Of a stretch of 64,000 nucleotides of DNA, positions 8,822 through 16,980 are shown piece after piece. Below the pieces are notes generated by a model that had not been told where the DNA came from, searched no databases, and was given only the letters and a program-made list of their open reading frames with translations. The stretch comes from Oligoflexia bacterium (GTDB taxonomy: Bacteria > Bdellovibrionota > Bdellovibrionia > JABDDW01). The stretch spans positions 310,001 through 374,000 of the forward strand of contig JADJXN010000002.1 of the NCBI GenBank assembly GCA_016715815.1, written 5' to 3'. The stretch's first letter is position 1, and each line of letters starts with the position of its first letter. A program made the position numbers and the translations under genes.

Positions 8822-9490
8822 TTAAAATTTCACAATTAGTTCAATCTGTCCAATACAAATACGATCTAGATTTTCCAAAACCTTTGTTTTTGTTAGGGTC
8901 TCATTGATTTTTAAATCCTCTGATTGAGAAATTAAAATGCACTCACCTTCGGGGCTTACATCTAATTCAAAGTCAAGGCCGCTAATATATGGATACGTAA
9001 AACTAGAGGGAGAAAAATCTCTAGGGCCATAACTAAAAGTAAAACTTAAGCTGCCATCAAGCGTTTCTAAAGTTAGAGGTTGCTTAAAAGGTTTAAAGCC
9101 TATTTGTTTTGGAGGAATTTTTTCATAATAATCTAAGCTTTTATTTAGTGTTTGCTCAATGTGGTGTTGCCAAGAGCCCTCTTCAAAATCAGAATCAGCA
9201 GAAATATCCAATACTTCAATTAGTGTTTTGCCAATTAGGATTTTATCTGAGCGCCTTAGAACCTGGGCAGATGTAAGCTTTTGTCCGTTTAAAAAGGTGC
9301 CGTTTAATGAATTTAAATCTGAAAGCTCAAACCGCCCGCCCTCTAAGCGTGTAATTTTTGCGTGCTCAGAAGAGGTTTTAGGGTCTTTTAGTGACAAATC
9401 TGTCTTTGAACGGCCAATGGTGATGGTTTCTTTAATAATAAACTCATCATCCTTTCGAATGCCCTCTAAAATAACTAGCCGTATTTGCAT
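8822..9490 (-). CDS. FHA-domain protein, possibly with a second degenerate FHA domain
   Basis: A 222-residue cytoplasmic protein. An FHA phosphothreonine-binding domain lies at about 1-95, with TIGRSKTDLSL, SSEHAKI and LNSLNGTFLNG containing the conserved Gly-Arg, Ser-x-x-His and Asn-Gly residues. After a linker of about 35 residues, the C-terminal third ends with ENLDRICIGQIELIVKF. That resembles the last strands of another FHA domain, but its phosphopeptide-binding residues are not visible. FHA proteins read Ser/Thr kinase signalling or type VI/III-like assembly. No kinase or phosphatase gene is nearby, so the partner is unknown. Confidence 0.85.
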   Translation of the reverse strand: MQIRLVILEGIRKDDEFIIKETITIGRSKTDLSLKDPKTSSEHAKITRLEGGRFELSDLNSLNGTFLNGQKLTSAQVLRRSDKILIGKTLIEVLDISADSDFEEGSWQHHIEQTLNKSLDYYEKIPPKQIGFKPFKQPLTLETLDGSLSFTFSYGPRDFSPSSFTYPYISGLDFELDVSPEGECILISQSEDLKINETLTKTKVLENLDRICIGQIELIVKF

Positions 9491-9521
9491 ATAAATTAAG
9501 CTTATAACACTGATCTTGGGT

Positions 9522-9550
9522 TTGAAAAGTCAAGGTCTGTGTGCTATCAA
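9522..9550 (+). promoter_or_regulatory. Candidate promoter for the rpsF operon
   Basis: TTGAAA (9522-9527) and TATCAA (9545-9550) are separated by 17 bases, about 100 bases upstream of the chosen rpsF start. The -35 box matches five of six consensus bases and the -10 box four. The leader would be roughly 95 bases, long enough for autoregulatory structure, though I see no convincing fold. Confidence 0.45.
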
Positions 9551-9651
9551 TCAGGCAAGTCAAAATTCATATGTTATTAACCTTGCTCTTTGCATAGACA
9601 AAGGGCCTAGTGAGAGCAAAAGCCTCCACTAAAATCGAAAGGATCATGTTC

Positions 9652-10077
9652 ATGAACAGAAACTACGAAACCGTGTTTATTACTCATCCGGGCGCAAGTG
9701 AGACGCGTTTAGGTGAAATCCATGCGAGAAATAAACAAATCATAGAAGGCGCAAAAGGCAAAGTTTTAAACCTAGATGATTGGGGAAAGAAAAAACTTTC
9801 TTTTCCAATTAAAAAGGAAAACAAAGGCCACTATTTTTGCCTCACCTATAATGCAGACACTACTTGTGTTGCAGAAATAGAAAGAAACATGAGAATTAAT
9901 GAGGATGTTTTTCGCTTCTTAACCGTCTCCATTGATGAAAAGGTAGACCCCATGCAAGCCATTGCTGAATATAAAAATAAACTTGAAGCAAGAGCAAGGC
10001 GTGAAAAAGAAAGAGCCGAAGAAGAAAAAAGGCGTCGCGAAGAAGAAGCAATGATCTCTGAAGAAGACATGGAATAA
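9652..10077 (+). CDS. rpsF: 30S ribosomal protein S6
   Basis: S6 binds 16S rRNA together with S18 in the central domain of the small subunit. The sequence opens with MNRNYETVFITHPG and has the S6 core WGKKKLSFPIKKENKGHY and INEDVFRFLTVS. The start at 9652 is preferred because AAAGGA ends 8 bases before it; the ATG at 9646 would leave only 2 bases. The C-terminal 35 residues form a Glu/Arg-rich charged helix (REKERAEEEKRRREEEA) beyond the usual fold. The stop overlaps the next gene as TAATG. The usual neighbour rpsR is missing here. Confidence 0.95.
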   Translation: MNRNYETVFITHPGASETRLGEIHARNKQIIEGAKGKVLNLDDWGKKKLSFPIKKENKGHYFCLTYNADTTCVAEIERNMRINEDVFRFLTVSIDEKVDPMQAIAEYKNKLEARARREKERAEEEKRRREEEAMISEEDME

Positions 10078-10964
10078 TGACTCTTCAAAGCCTTGCCCCA
10101 GTATTACTGCTAACAGCGGCCGCACAAGCATTAAGTGCAACTGTTGTGTTTTTAGCGCCGCTGCCACTGTTTTTATTAAGACGGCGCTGGGGGGCTCGCG
10201 CGCTGCTTTTGTCTGCAATTATTGGAAGTGTTAGTTTTTATTTTTTTGCCCCTACAGCCATACTGAGTTTGTTTTTACTAAGCTGTGTGCTGGTTGAGGT
10301 ATTTAGCCAATGTGAAAGTCATAACCTGGGCTATGGCAGCGCATCTTTTGTAACATTTGTTATTTTATCTGGAGTTGTTGTTTTGTTTTTTAGTTTTGCC
10401 CACCAAAGATTAGGTTTTAACCCTGTGACTTTTTTTGAAGAGCAAATTGAGCTGGCACAAAGCAGGTTTAATATAAAAACAGAGACTAAAGACGAGGTGT
10501 TAAAACAAATTCCGTCAGCCCTTGCGATGCTGCTTATGTTTACTATTTGGATAAACTCTGTCCTGATTACAAAACTTGAGAAGGCGCTAAAGCAGACGCC
10601 AGTAATGCTTAAGCATAAATTTTCAAAAAATGAAATTAAACAGTGGAAGTTGCCAGAGGTGTTTATTTGGCCCACACTTTTAATTGTAGCGGGCAAGTTT
10701 TTATTAACTCAGCCCCTGTGGCTTAAATGGACAAGCGTTAATCTTTTTAACGCCGTGTTAGTGCTTTATTTTTTCCACGGGCTTGCTTTGGTGGCCACAT
10801 ATTTTGACAAAAAGAAGATATCCTCTGTGTGGAGGATTTTGATTTACACACTTATTTTTAGCCAACTATTTTTGGCGGTCATTTTTCTTGGCTTTATAGA
10901 CCTATGGATGGACTTTAGAGGCAAAATGAAAACCGACAAAAGCACAAGACAGGAGTTATTATGA
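10077..10964 (+). CDS. DUF2232 multi-pass membrane protein
   Basis: A 295-residue inner-membrane protein with about seven hydrophobic segments (roughly residues 10-32, 38-58, 62-78, 95-115, 150-170, 200-225, 250-280). Its position between rpsF and rplI is the known place of the DUF2232/YybS family in many bacteria, and the topology fits. Function is unknown in the family. The ATG shares a base with the rpsF stop and the end overlaps rplI by 4 bp, so it is firmly in the ribosomal operon. Confidence 0.8.
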   Translation: MTLQSLAPVLLLTAAAQALSATVVFLAPLPLFLLRRRWGARALLLSAIIGSVSFYFFAPTAILSLFLLSCVLVEVFSQCESHNLGYGSASFVTFVILSGVVVLFFSFAHQRLGFNPVTFFEEQIELAQSRFNIKTETKDEVLKQIPSALAMLLMFTIWINSVLITKLEKALKQTPVMLKHKFSKNEIKQWKLPEVFIWPTLLIVAGKFLLTQPLWLKWTSVNLFNAVLVLYFFHGLALVATYFDKKKISSVWRILIYTLIFSQLFLAVIFLGFIDLWMDFRGKMKTDKSTRQELL

Positions 10965-11404
10965 AAGTTATTTTATCTCAAGACGTTCCCACCCTTGGAA
11001 AAGTAGGAGATTTGGTGAAAGTATCTGATGGGTACGCAAGAAATTTTTTACTTCCAAGAAAGCTTGCCATGATTGCAACTGCCGGCAAAGAAAAAGAAGC
11101 TAAACACATTAAAGCTGTTGCAGACGCAAAAAAGAAAAAGGCGGTAGCCGCCGCTCAAAAAACAGCAGAAAAACTAACAAATCTTACTGTTAAAATTAAA
11201 GCCCAAGCTGGTGAAAACGATAAGCTTTTTGGATCAGTGACCTCTGCGGACATAGCAGTTGAGCTAACAAAAGCTGGATATTCTGTAGAAAAGCGTGATA
11301 TTCAAATTGAAGAACCAATAAGGGAATTGGGGCAACACAAAGTAAAAGTAAAAATTGCCTCAGGTGTTGAAGCAGTAATAAAAGTAAACGTAGAACGCGA
11401 GTAA
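10961..11404 (+). CDS. rplI: 50S ribosomal protein L9
   Basis: L9 binds 23S rRNA and sits at the base of the L1 stalk. The 147-residue protein has the standard N-terminal domain, MKVILSQDVPTLGKVG then GYARNFLLPRKLA, a long Lys/Ala-rich connecting helix at about 45-75, and a C-terminal domain (KLFGSVTSADIA). Length is normal. It starts within the end of the DUF2232 gene (ATGA overlap) and is followed after 3 bases by dnaB, the classical order. Confidence 0.97.
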   Translation: MKVILSQDVPTLGKVGDLVKVSDGYARNFLLPRKLAMIATAGKEKEAKHIKAVADAKKKKAVAAAQKTAEKLTNLTVKIKAQAGENDKLFGSVTSADIAVELTKAGYSVEKRDIQIEEPIRELGQHKVKVKIASGVEAVIKVNVERE

Positions 11405-11407
11405 TTA

Positions 11408-12769
11408 ATGACAAAACTACCTCCACAAAACTTGGAGGCGGAACAGTCGGTTCTTGGTGGCATCATGGTGGATCCTGATGCCCTGGACCGAGTTGTTGAT
11501 ATCATCACTGAGTCGGATTTCTATAAGGCCGCCCACAGAAAAATATTTTCAGCAATAACTGCGCTTAGACAAAAAAGCCAGCCCGTGGATTTGATTACAA
11601 TCACCTCTTTTTTAAAAGACCAAGGAGATCTTGATCTTATAGGTGGGGCTTCTTTTATTGCTAATATCATTGATCAAACTCCATCCGCGGCAAACATTGT
11701 TCATTATGCAGAATTAGTTAAAGAAAAATCATTACTTAGAAAATTAATTGATACTTGCAGCAATATAATTGAAAAAGCTTTTGAGCAAAACTTCCAAGAT
11801 ATGGACAGGTTTTTAAATGAATCCGAGGCGGCCATATATCAGGTGGCGGAAAAAACAAGGCGAGTTGGCTTAACCCCAGCAAACCAAATCATTAAGACAA
11901 GCCTTGATAAAATTGAACAACTTTATAATTTAAAAGCGGCAGTGACCGGAGTTCCTACCGGCTTTCTTGATTTTGATAAAATGACAAGCGGTTTGCAACC
12001 AGGAGACCTTATTATTATTGCCGCACGCCCAGCTATGGGAAAAACAGCATTTGCATTAAATATTGCACAACACGTAGCTCTAAGAGAGAAAAAATCAGTG
12101 GCTTTGTTTTCATTGGAGATGGGGCAAGATCAACTCATGATGAGAATGCTTGCATCAGAGGCGAAAGTAAATTTAAGCGATGTTAAAATTGGCAGAATTC
12201 CCGATAACTTGTGGCCAAGGTTGGTTAATGTGGCAAGCCGCTTTAGCGAGGCCCCGCTTTATATAGATGATACCTCTGGCATTAGTCCCTATGAAATTAG
12301 AGCAAAGTGTAGAAGGCTTAAGGCGCAATTAGGGCTTGATTTAATTATTGTGGATTATCTTCAAATAATGGATTTAAAAGTTAAAGTAGAAAGTAGAGAA
12401 AGAGCAGTTTCTGAAATTTCAAGAAACATGAAAGCCCTTGCAAGAGAGCTTAATATTCCAGTTATTGTTCTTTCACAAATTAACCGAGGTGTTGAGGGAA
12501 GAACGGATCGAAGACCAATGCTTTCAGACCTGAGAGAATCTGGCGCTATTGAGCAGGATGCGGACATTGTAGTGATGCTTTATAGAGAAGAATATTATGA
12601 AAGAGATAGTTCTGAAAATAAGGGCCAGGCAGAAGCTATTATTGGAAAGCATAGAAATGGTCCCACGGGTGTTGTAAAGCTGGGCTTTATACCCCATTAT
12701 GGAACGTTTTCAAACTTGGCAACAGCAGATGGTCGAGCTCCTGCGCCTCATATTTTTCCAAACACATAA
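11408..12769 (+). CDS. dnaB: Replicative DNA helicase DnaB
   Basis: DnaB is the hexameric helicase at the replication fork. The N-terminal DnaG-interacting domain is at about 1-110 (PPQNLEAEQSVLGG). The RecA-like ATPase domain follows with Walker A AARPAMGKTAFALNIA at about 205-220, SLEMGQDQL, Walker B LIIVDYLQIM near 315, and the late motifs LSQINRGVEGR and SDLRESGAIEQDADIV. The length of 453 residues is normal and no intein is present. It lies 3 bases after rplI in the rpsF operon. Confidence 0.97.
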   Translation: MTKLPPQNLEAEQSVLGGIMVDPDALDRVVDIITESDFYKAAHRKIFSAITALRQKSQPVDLITITSFLKDQGDLDLIGGASFIANIIDQTPSAANIVHYAELVKEKSLLRKLIDTCSNIIEKAFEQNFQDMDRFLNESEAAIYQVAEKTRRVGLTPANQIIKTSLDKIEQLYNLKAAVTGVPTGFLDFDKMTSGLQPGDLIIIAARPAMGKTAFALNIAQHVALREKKSVALFSLEMGQDQLMMRMLASEAKVNLSDVKIGRIPDNLWPRLVNVASRFSEAPLYIDDTSGISPYEIRAKCRRLKAQLGLDLIIVDYLQIMDLKVKVESRERAVSEISRNMKALARELNIPVIVLSQINRGVEGRTDRRPMLSDLRESGAIEQDADIVVMLYREEYYERDSSENKGQAEAIIGKHRNGPTGVVKLGFIPHYGTFSNLATADGRAPAPHIFPNT

Positions 12770-12848
12770 TAAAAACTTAAACGCTTGAAAAATCATTAAC
12801 CCCGTGGTCCCATAAAAATGTCTAAATAATGCCTGGGGGAGGGTATTT

Positions 12849-13085
12849 ATGGGCAATGAAGTTTTTAATTCTGTTTTAGAAGCAACCGGCTTACCAAAAG
12901 AACTTGTATCAAGGGAGCTAGAGGGGCTTTTGGCAAAAAAAGGTATATCTATTAAAGAGGTTACAGTAGAGGACCTCAGGGGCGCGCTTTCAGAATACTT
13001 AAGAGACGTTATTCTTAAGGCAAAAGATGCCTTTGATCAGGGCATTGAATTAGAAGAAGAAGTAAACCCAAACGAATTTAGGTAA
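12849..13085 (+). CDS. Small acidic protein of unknown function (78 aa)
   Basis: A 78-residue soluble protein, acidic overall, probably all helical, beginning MGNEVFNSVLEATGLP and ending VNPNEFR. An excellent ribosome site (GGGAGGG, 6 bases before the ATG) supports expression. I do not recognise a family. It follows dnaB by 79 bases, with no visible terminator between, so it may be read from the dnaB operon. Its last 8 bases overlap the end of the convergent Fis-like gene. Confidence 0.75.
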   Translation: MGNEVFNSVLEATGLPKELVSRELEGLLAKKGISIKEVTVEDLRGALSEYLRDVILKAKDAFDQGIELEEEVNPNEFR

Positions 13086-13371
13086 GGCTTCCCATTTTAA
13101 TTTTATAAGTGGTTATTTTTTTTCTAAGAGTATTTCTATTAATTCCCAAAAAAGCAGCCGTTTTAATTTGATTGCCTTCGTGTACATGAAGGGCAAGTTC
13201 AATCATTGGGCGCTCCACTTGTTCAAGCACTTGGTCGTAAAGATTTTTAATTCTTCCACCTTCTTTGTGTTGAGCAAGTAATACCTCAAGCTTACTTTTT
13301 ACTAATTTTTCTAAACTGATTTGACTAAGGTTGGCTACCAATAAGTTGTTGGTTTGTTGATTGTTGGTCAT
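13078..13371 (-). CDS. Fis-family DNA-binding protein
   Basis: A 97-residue protein, the size of Fis. The C-terminal helix-turn-helix is clear: QIKTAAFLGINRNTLRKKIT at about 71-90, the Fis/NtrC-type HTH_8 motif. The N-terminal part is helical and could make the Fis dimer core (VERPMIELALHVHEGN precedes the HTH as in Fis). The start has GGGGACC upstream. It precedes queE... in reading direction it is downstream of queE with a 9-base gap. It may be a nucleoid-associated or local regulator; targets are unknown. Confidence 0.85.
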   Translation of the reverse strand: MTNNQQTNNLLVANLSQISLEKLVKSKLEVLLAQHKEGGRIKNLYDQVLEQVERPMIELALHVHEGNQIKTAAFLGINRNTLRKKITTYKIKMGSLT

Positions 13372-13380
13372 TAAGGTCCC

Positions 13381-14046
13381 CTATACTCCTCGTTGTTGTG
13401 GATTCCATATATATTTATGGAGCTGAAGTTGCAAGCGTACAGGTAAAAAATCCTTTAAAATTTTTTCTGAAAGCGTTTGAGGGGGCATGGTTTCAAAGGC
13501 AGGGCTGAAAAACACGGTGCATTTGTTATGAAGCTTATGGTCGAGAACAAAATTTTTTGACCACAAGTAATCTTTTTCGTTGCAAATTACAAATTTAATT
13601 TGGTCGTTAGCGCTTAAAGCATCTAAATTTTTATAATTAAAACTTTTTTCTTCACCACTGCCAGGAGTTTTAACATCAATTACCTTAACCACTCTTTTAT
13701 CAACCCCTGATGTATCAAAAAAACCGTTGGTTTCTAAAGAAACAATGTAATCTTTGTCACAAAGGAGTTTTAAAAACTCATGGATATATTTTTGTGCCAT
13801 TGGCTCTCCGCCTGTTACACAAACATGTTTTGTTTTATAAGCCCCAATGTCTTTTAAAATATCTTCAAAACTTTTTGGGCCCCCCTCATAGTAACTGTAC
13901 TTGGTATCACAGTAATGGCAGCGGATATTACAACCCTTGGTCCTAACAAAAACAGTGGGCCAGCCAGAAAAACTAGACTCGCCTTGAATACTAAAAAAGA
14001 GCTCATTCACCTGCAAAAACATGGCGTCCCATTTATGTGCTTTCAT
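13381..14046 (-). CDS. queE: 7-carboxy-7-deazaguanine synthase QueE
   Basis: QueE is a radical-SAM enzyme that rearranges carboxytetrahydropterin to 7-carboxy-7-deazaguanine for queuosine. The protein has NELFFSIQGES, then the cluster motif CNIRCHYC (CxxxCxxC at about residues 38-45), and VCVTGGEP near 75, all typical. At 221 residues the length is normal. ATG at 14046 is used; an internal ATG at 14022 would still keep the domain. No other queuosine genes are in the window. It is divergent from ftsK with about 50 bases between starts. Confidence 0.93.
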   Translation of the reverse strand: MKAHKWDAMFLQVNELFFSIQGESSFSGWPTVFVRTKGCNIRCHYCDTKYSYYEGGPKSFEDILKDIGAYKTKHVCVTGGEPMAQKYIHEFLKLLCDKDYIVSLETNGFFDTSGVDKRVVKVIDVKTPGSGEEKSFNYKNLDALSANDQIKFVICNEKDYLWSKNFVLDHKLHNKCTVFFSPAFETMPPQTLSEKILKDFLPVRLQLQLHKYIWNPQQRGV

Positions 14047-14096
14047 TGGCCCTTTGTCGAGCAGAAAATTATTTATAAATGAACTAGAATTTAGAG

Positions 14097-16001
14097 ATGG
14101 CTCGTATATTTGAAAAATTCAAAAAGGACATTTTAGGAATTATTTGGGGGGCAGCAGCTCTAATAACAACGCTTTCTTTATTAAGCTATAACCCAAAAGA
14201 TCCCTCTTTTACATCCTTTGCAAAAATGGGAAGTAAAATTGCGAATTGGTGCGGCTATTTTGGGGGCTTTTTAAGCGATAGTCTTTACACGGTGTTGGGG
14301 GTCTCTGCTTGGTTTAGTGTTATTTTATTTACAAAACTCAGTGTTGATAATTTTAAAGGCAAGTCCGTTAAAATGAATGTTAATAAGTTTTTATGGGTGA
14401 TTTTTTCTTTTTCAATTATTTCAAGCCTGCTTGGAATCTATTTCCCTCAAACAAAAATTTATGATGGCCAAATCGCCGTGGCGGGAGCGGTAGGTCTTAT
14501 TATTAGTAAGGGCCTAATAAGCATTTTTAACCCCATTGGCGTAGGCATCATTTTATGGGCGACACTTATTGTGCTTGTAGTGTTCTACACAGAAAAATCA
14601 ATAACTGAGCTGGCGCCTTTTGTTAAAACTGCCTGGCTTAGAATAATTGCAGCATTTAAAGCCCCACAAAAACAAGAGTCCCAGCCTTTAGAGACAGCTT
14701 CTCAACGTGAAAAGTTAACACCGCTTAATTTTATTGAAAGGTTTCCATTAAGATCAACACGCACTTTTGAAATTAAAACCCCAGTAGTACAAAAAAACTC
14801 TAGCATGAAGAATCTAAGCCCTAGAGAGATAGAAAACTGGAAGCTCCCCCATTTAGACCTTCTTCAAGAGCCCCAGCGAGATGAAAGAAAAATTGATGAA
14901 AAGGAAATTTCTAGAAACGCAAAACTTGTAGAGCAAAAACTTGCCGAGTTTGATGTTTTGGGCCAAGTAGTAGAGGTAAAGCCCGGCCCCGCGGTGACAA
15001 TGTATGAGTTTAAGCCGGCCGCCAGTGTAAAAATAAATGAAATTACAAAGCTCAATGATGATCTCTCTTTGGCTCTTTCGGCAGAATCTTTAAGAATCAT
15101 AGCTCCTATTCCGGGCCGAGATGTTGTGGGGATTGAAACATCAAACAGCTCAAGACAATCCATTTACATGAAAGACCTTTTAGAATCCCAGGATTTTTGG
15201 TCAGAGGATATTAAATTGCCAGTTGCGCTTGGAAAAAATGTTATAGGAGAGCCAAAGATTGTGGATCTAAGAAAATTACCACACTTACTAGTAGCTGGCA
15301 CAACGGGTTCAGGAAAAAGCGTTTTTATTATGTCTTTGGTTACCAGTCTTATAATGAGACACTCACCAAAAACATTAAAAATGATTATTGTTGACCCAAA
15401 ACAAGTGGATTTGGCAGCTTTCCATAAAATTCCACATTTATTAATGCCGCCAGTTAAGGAAGCGCGGCCTGCTATTAACACGCTTAAGTGGTTAGTAAAA
15501 GAAATGGAAAAGCGCTACCGTTCGATGAGCCAATTTAACAGCAAAAGTATAGAGGGTTTTAACGAAGCAATTTCTAAGCTTTCTGAAAACGAAGTTTTAA
15601 CACATCAGGAAAAAATAAAAAACTTTGAAGCGCTTCCCCAAACCGCATCACAGACATATTATTGCAAACAACTACCTTACATTGTGGCCGTAATAGAGGA
15701 ATTTTCAGATTTAATGTCTGTTGATAGAAATGGTGTTGAGCCGGTAGTAGTTAGGCTTGCGCAAATGGCAAGGGCCGCAGGTATTCATATTGTACTAGCA
15801 ATGCAAAGCCCCCGCAGAGAGGTGCTAACAGGGCTAATTAAAACAAATTTCCCAGGAAGAATAAGTTTTAAAGTTTCAAGTAAAGTAGACTCAACAATTA
15901 TTTTAGATCAAAGAGGGGCGGAAAGACTTCTTTCTGTTGGAGACATGCTTTATTTAGCCCCGGCTTTTCTCAGCCGCAGAGGTATCACGGCGCATTTTTA
16001 A
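14097..16001 (+). CDS. ftsK: DNA translocase FtsK, N-terminal and motor part (frame broken at the end)
   Basis: FtsK couples cell division with chromosome segregation. The 5' frame of 634 codons has four or five membrane segments within residues 10-165, a linker, and the alpha/beta motor with Walker A AGTTGSGKSVF (about residues 400-410), MIIVDPKQVDLAAF and the arginine-finger/late motifs QMARAAGIHIVLAMQSP and DQRGAERLLSVGDMLYLAP. After LAP at 15957-15962 the frame departs from the family (stop at 15999-16001), while the expected continuation PGFSQPQRYHGAFL lies one frame back. The break sits in a run of four C (15958-15961). One extra C there restores a protein of about 745 residues. Confidence 0.9.
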   Translation: MARIFEKFKKDILGIIWGAAALITTLSLLSYNPKDPSFTSFAKMGSKIANWCGYFGGFLSDSLYTVLGVSAWFSVILFTKLSVDNFKGKSVKMNVNKFLWVIFSFSIISSLLGIYFPQTKIYDGQIAVAGAVGLIISKGLISIFNPIGVGIILWATLIVLVVFYTEKSITELAPFVKTAWLRIIAAFKAPQKQESQPLETASQREKLTPLNFIERFPLRSTRTFEIKTPVVQKNSSMKNLSPREIENWKLPHLDLLQEPQRDERKIDEKEISRNAKLVEQKLAEFDVLGQVVEVKPGPAVTMYEFKPAASVKINEITKLNDDLSLALSAESLRIIAPIPGRDVVGIETSNSSRQSIYMKDLLESQDFWSEDIKLPVALGKNVIGEPKIVDLRKLPHLLVAGTTGSGKSVFIMSLVTSLIMRHSPKTLKMIIVDPKQVDLAAFHKIPHLLMPPVKEARPAINTLKWLVKEMEKRYRSMSQFNSKSIEGFNEAISKLSENEVLTHQEKIKNFEALPQTASQTYYCKQLPYIVAVIEEFSDLMSVDRNGVEPVVVRLAQMARAAGIHIVLAMQSPRREVLTGLIKTNFPGRISFKVSSKVDSTIILDQRGAERLLSVGDMLYLAPAFLSRRGITAHF

Positions 16002-16330
16002 AAGATGAGGAAATTTCAGCAATTACTGACTTTTGGGTGCGCCAAGGGGAGCCACAGTTTGAACCAGGCGCGGTAGAGACAGCAGAAAAAAGCTTTCAGC
16101 AGGAGCACGAGTCAGGAGAAGATAATAACCCAGAATATGATCAAGATTATGATTTGGTGGTAGAGTTCGTTACGGCGCAAAAAGAAGTCAGTGCAAGCCT
16201 AATACAAAGGCGTTTCAGATTTGGATATCCAAAAGCTTCTCGGCTTATTGATATGTTAGAAGAGCAAGGAGTTGTGGGGCCGGCAAATGGAAGCAAACCC
16301 AGACAAGTTCTTGCAAACAGACTTGATTAA
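15959..16330 (+). CDS. ftsK: FtsK C-terminal part with gamma domain (-1 frame relative to the first part)
   Basis: This frame carries the rest of FtsK: PGFSQPQRYHGAFLKDEEIS completes the motor, an acidic linker follows, and the last 60 residues form the winged-helix gamma domain (VTAQKEVSASLIQRRFRFGY, ASRLIDMLEEQGVVGPANGS) that reads KOPS sites. It has no start codon or ribosome site of its own at the junction, so it is the tail of the same gene; the first ATG in the vicinity, at 16013, lies in a different frame. It is either joined by slippage or, more likely, by a missing C in the sequence. Confidence 0.85.
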   Translation, partial: PGFSQPQRYHGAFLKDEEISAITDFWVRQGEPQFEPGAVETAEKSFQQEHESGEDNNPEYDQDYDLVVEFVTAQKEVSASLIQRRFRFGYPKASRLIDMLEEQGVVGPANGSKPRQVLANRLD

Positions 16331-16386
16331 AACCAAGAAACTATGATTTGATTCTTTTTGAAATAAAACGATCAAAGGAGGATCAA

Positions 16387-16980
16387 ATGAAGCTTTTATT
16401 ATCATTAATTTTAGGATTAACAGTATCAGCCACAAGTGCACAAGCCAATGCGGCCTTAAAATTTGGCAAAGTAGAGGCCCTTGAAATTAGCAAAACCATT
16501 TTAAACACAAAAAATGCGGGCTTATTAAACTGGAAAATGGGAGACACATTAAATTTTCAAATAAAGGTAAAAGATTTTGCAATTGGCCAAATGTCAATGG
16601 TGTTTGATGCACAAACAAAAAAAGAATACCTACTAACGCAATATTTTGATTTTTTTAGCAAAAAATTTAACATCCAAGTTGGGTATGATAAAAATACCGC
16701 AGCAGTTACAAGTTATAAAATAAACGGCGTTAAAATCCCACTACCTGAAAATCAGCAAATGCCAGAAGTTAAAATTGTTACACAAGAAGAGGCCCACCTA
16801 GAGGTGGAAGCGGGCAGCTTTGATTGTATTCATACTGTTATTGAAGCAGAAAACGGACAACAAACAGAGGTTTGGTTTAACCCACAAGAGCTACCATTAA
16901 CAGGGATGCTACAAACACTAACTAAAATTAAAAACGTAGATGTTAAACTTGAGCTTGTTAGCTTTGCCGGAAAAAATTAA
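16387..16980 (+). CDS. Secreted protein of unknown function (197 aa)
   Basis: A 197-residue exported protein starting MKLLLSLILGLTVSATSAQA, a clear Sec signal peptide with probable cleavage after ANA. The start at 16387 is fixed by a perfect AAAGGAGG 6 bases upstream; an upstream in-frame ATG at 16348 would disrupt the signal. The mature part is beta-rich (KVKDFAIGQMSMVFDA, EAGSFDCIHTVIEAENGQQ, TEVWFNPQELPLTGML). That resembles periplasmic DUF3108-like beta-sandwich proteins, which share the statement of a Phe-Asp-Cys strand and a final plane of strands, but I cannot prove it. An intrinsic terminator follows 20 bases after its stop. Confidence 0.75.
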   Translation: MKLLLSLILGLTVSATSAQANAALKFGKVEALEISKTILNTKNAGLLNWKMGDTLNFQIKVKDFAIGQMSMVFDAQTKKEYLLTQYFDFFSKKFNIQVGYDKNTAAVTSYKINGVKIPLPENQQMPEVKIVTQEEAHLEVEAGSFDCIHTVIEAENGQQTEVWFNPQELPLTGMLQTLTKIKNVDVKLELVSFAGKN

